20,224 nucleotides of DNA from Lachnospiraceae bacterium (GTDB lineage: Bacteria; Bacillota_A; Clostridia; Lachnospirales; Lachnospiraceae). The stretch covers positions 1-20,224 of the forward strand of contig JAGDDC010000325.1 of NCBI GenBank assembly GCA_017958245.1. The letters run 5' to 3'. The position numbers and the translations under genes are program-made. Each line of letters starts with the position of its first letter. Positions within the stretch are counted from its first letter, which is position 1. Shown here piece after piece: positions 19,878-20,224 of this stretch. The notes below the pieces were generated by a model that searched no databases, was not told the origin of the DNA, and saw nothing but the letters and a program-made list of their open reading frames with translations.

Positions 19878-20224
19878 TCATCCGATCTTCTCGATGGTTA
19901 TGCCTGTGACAGCGAAGCCGTAAGAACTCTTCTCGTTCTTCTCAACATTGTAGGTCACGCGGTAGTTGGCGGTCTTGCCGTCATTCATCCCCCAGTAGCC
20001 GTAGTACACGTCCTTGGTCACAACGTAGCCGGTTCCGTTCTTCTTGAGCTTGAACGAGATCTCTGCGTGATCCGTTTCGGTCTCGTACTGCCATACATAC
20101 ACGACAGCCCTTCCCTTGTAGGTCCTGAATGCCGTGAGGAACTCGCCGACTTTCCCCGAGTCCTTCACGGGGAGCTTCTTGTCGGAGACAGCCTTCCCGA
20201 AGAGTTTCTTCGACATCTTCTTTA
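19878..20224 (-). CDS. Unrecognised protein, probably partial at its N-terminus
   Basis: An open frame running from the stop codon at 19878 to the right edge. An ATG at 20214-20216 gives 112 aa (MSKKLFGKAVSDKKLPVKDS to TGITIEKIG), but the frame remains open past it and only 8 bases of leader are visible. Whether that ATG is the start (TAAAGAAG is a poor site) or an internal methionine of a longer protein cannot be decided. The content is basic at first, then beta-rich and aromatic: VGEFLTAFRTYKGRAVVYVW, GYVVTKDVYYGYWGMNDGKT and SSYGFAVTGITIEKI, which looks like a small beta-sandwich or the C-terminal domain of a larger protein. No signal peptide is seen in the visible part. I do not recognise the family. 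It is upstream of the zinc-ribbon gene on the same strand. Confidence 0.75.
   Translation of the reverse strand, partial: KKMSKKLFGKAVSDKKLPVKDSGKVGEFLTAFRTYKGRAVVYVWQYETETDHAEISFKLKKNGTGYVVTKDVYYGYWGMNDGKTANYRVTYNVEKNEKSSYGFAVTGITIEKIG

Overview
The window looks like chromosome from an anaerobic, moderately GC-rich member of the Clostridia (Firmicutes). Supporting this are a Bacillus/Clostridium-type large SRP RNA with an Alu domain, AAGGAGG-type ribosome binding sites, TTG and GTG starts, a flavodiiron protein, and a radical-SAM activase of the anaerobic ribonucleotide reductase type. I cannot name the genus. Almost all of it is vertical-looking chromosome; the one clear newcomer is an AT-rich single-strand transposase element at about 14340-15269.

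Layout, left to right. 1-1301 (-): 5' part of an ABC exporter gene that runs off the left edge, divergent from an HD-GYP phosphodiesterase gene at 1518-2600 (+). Each has a recognisable sigma-A-type promoter in the shared 216-bp gap. Two terminators follow (2604-2683), one for each strand, and then murA (-) with a strong promoter. 4316-9292 (+): three consecutive genes of unknown function: a CNB-domain protein of 773 aa, a TPR/acidic-repeat/degenerate AAA+ protein of 759 aa, and a small cytosolic Ig-fold protein. They look like one operon and are the best candidate here for an undescribed system. 9320-9589 (-): SRP RNA gene, with a perfect TTGACA-17-TATACT promoter that overlaps the rsmA ribosome binding site. 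9639-12457 (+): rsmA, tadA, a NrdG-type activase (4-bp overlap with tadA) and a GNAT acetyltransferase, i.e. an rRNA/tRNA modification cluster with passengers. 12471-13749 (-): a split ThrE-type exporter pair. 13837-14379 (-): low-molecular-weight tyrosine phosphatase.

14340-15269: a REP-associated tyrosine transposase (RAYT) gene between 30-bp inverted ends that match at 28 of 30 positions. The left end encodes the start codon, ribosome binding site and N-terminal residues of the phosphatase. The right end, a perfect 19-bp tandem repeat, encodes the last residues and the stop codon of the flavodiiron protein on the other side. The element therefore sits exactly between two genes and its ends are read as protein on both sides.

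15249-18519 (-): flavodiiron protein preceded by a secreted beta-propeller protein gene. 18574-19248 (-): MgtC/SapB-like membrane protein. 19356-19835 (-): zinc-ribbon protein with a GYG/Q-rich tandem repeat and membrane segments. 19878 to the right edge (-): an unrecognised small or partial protein. I found no tRNA, rRNA, CRISPR array, phage or plasmid genes.
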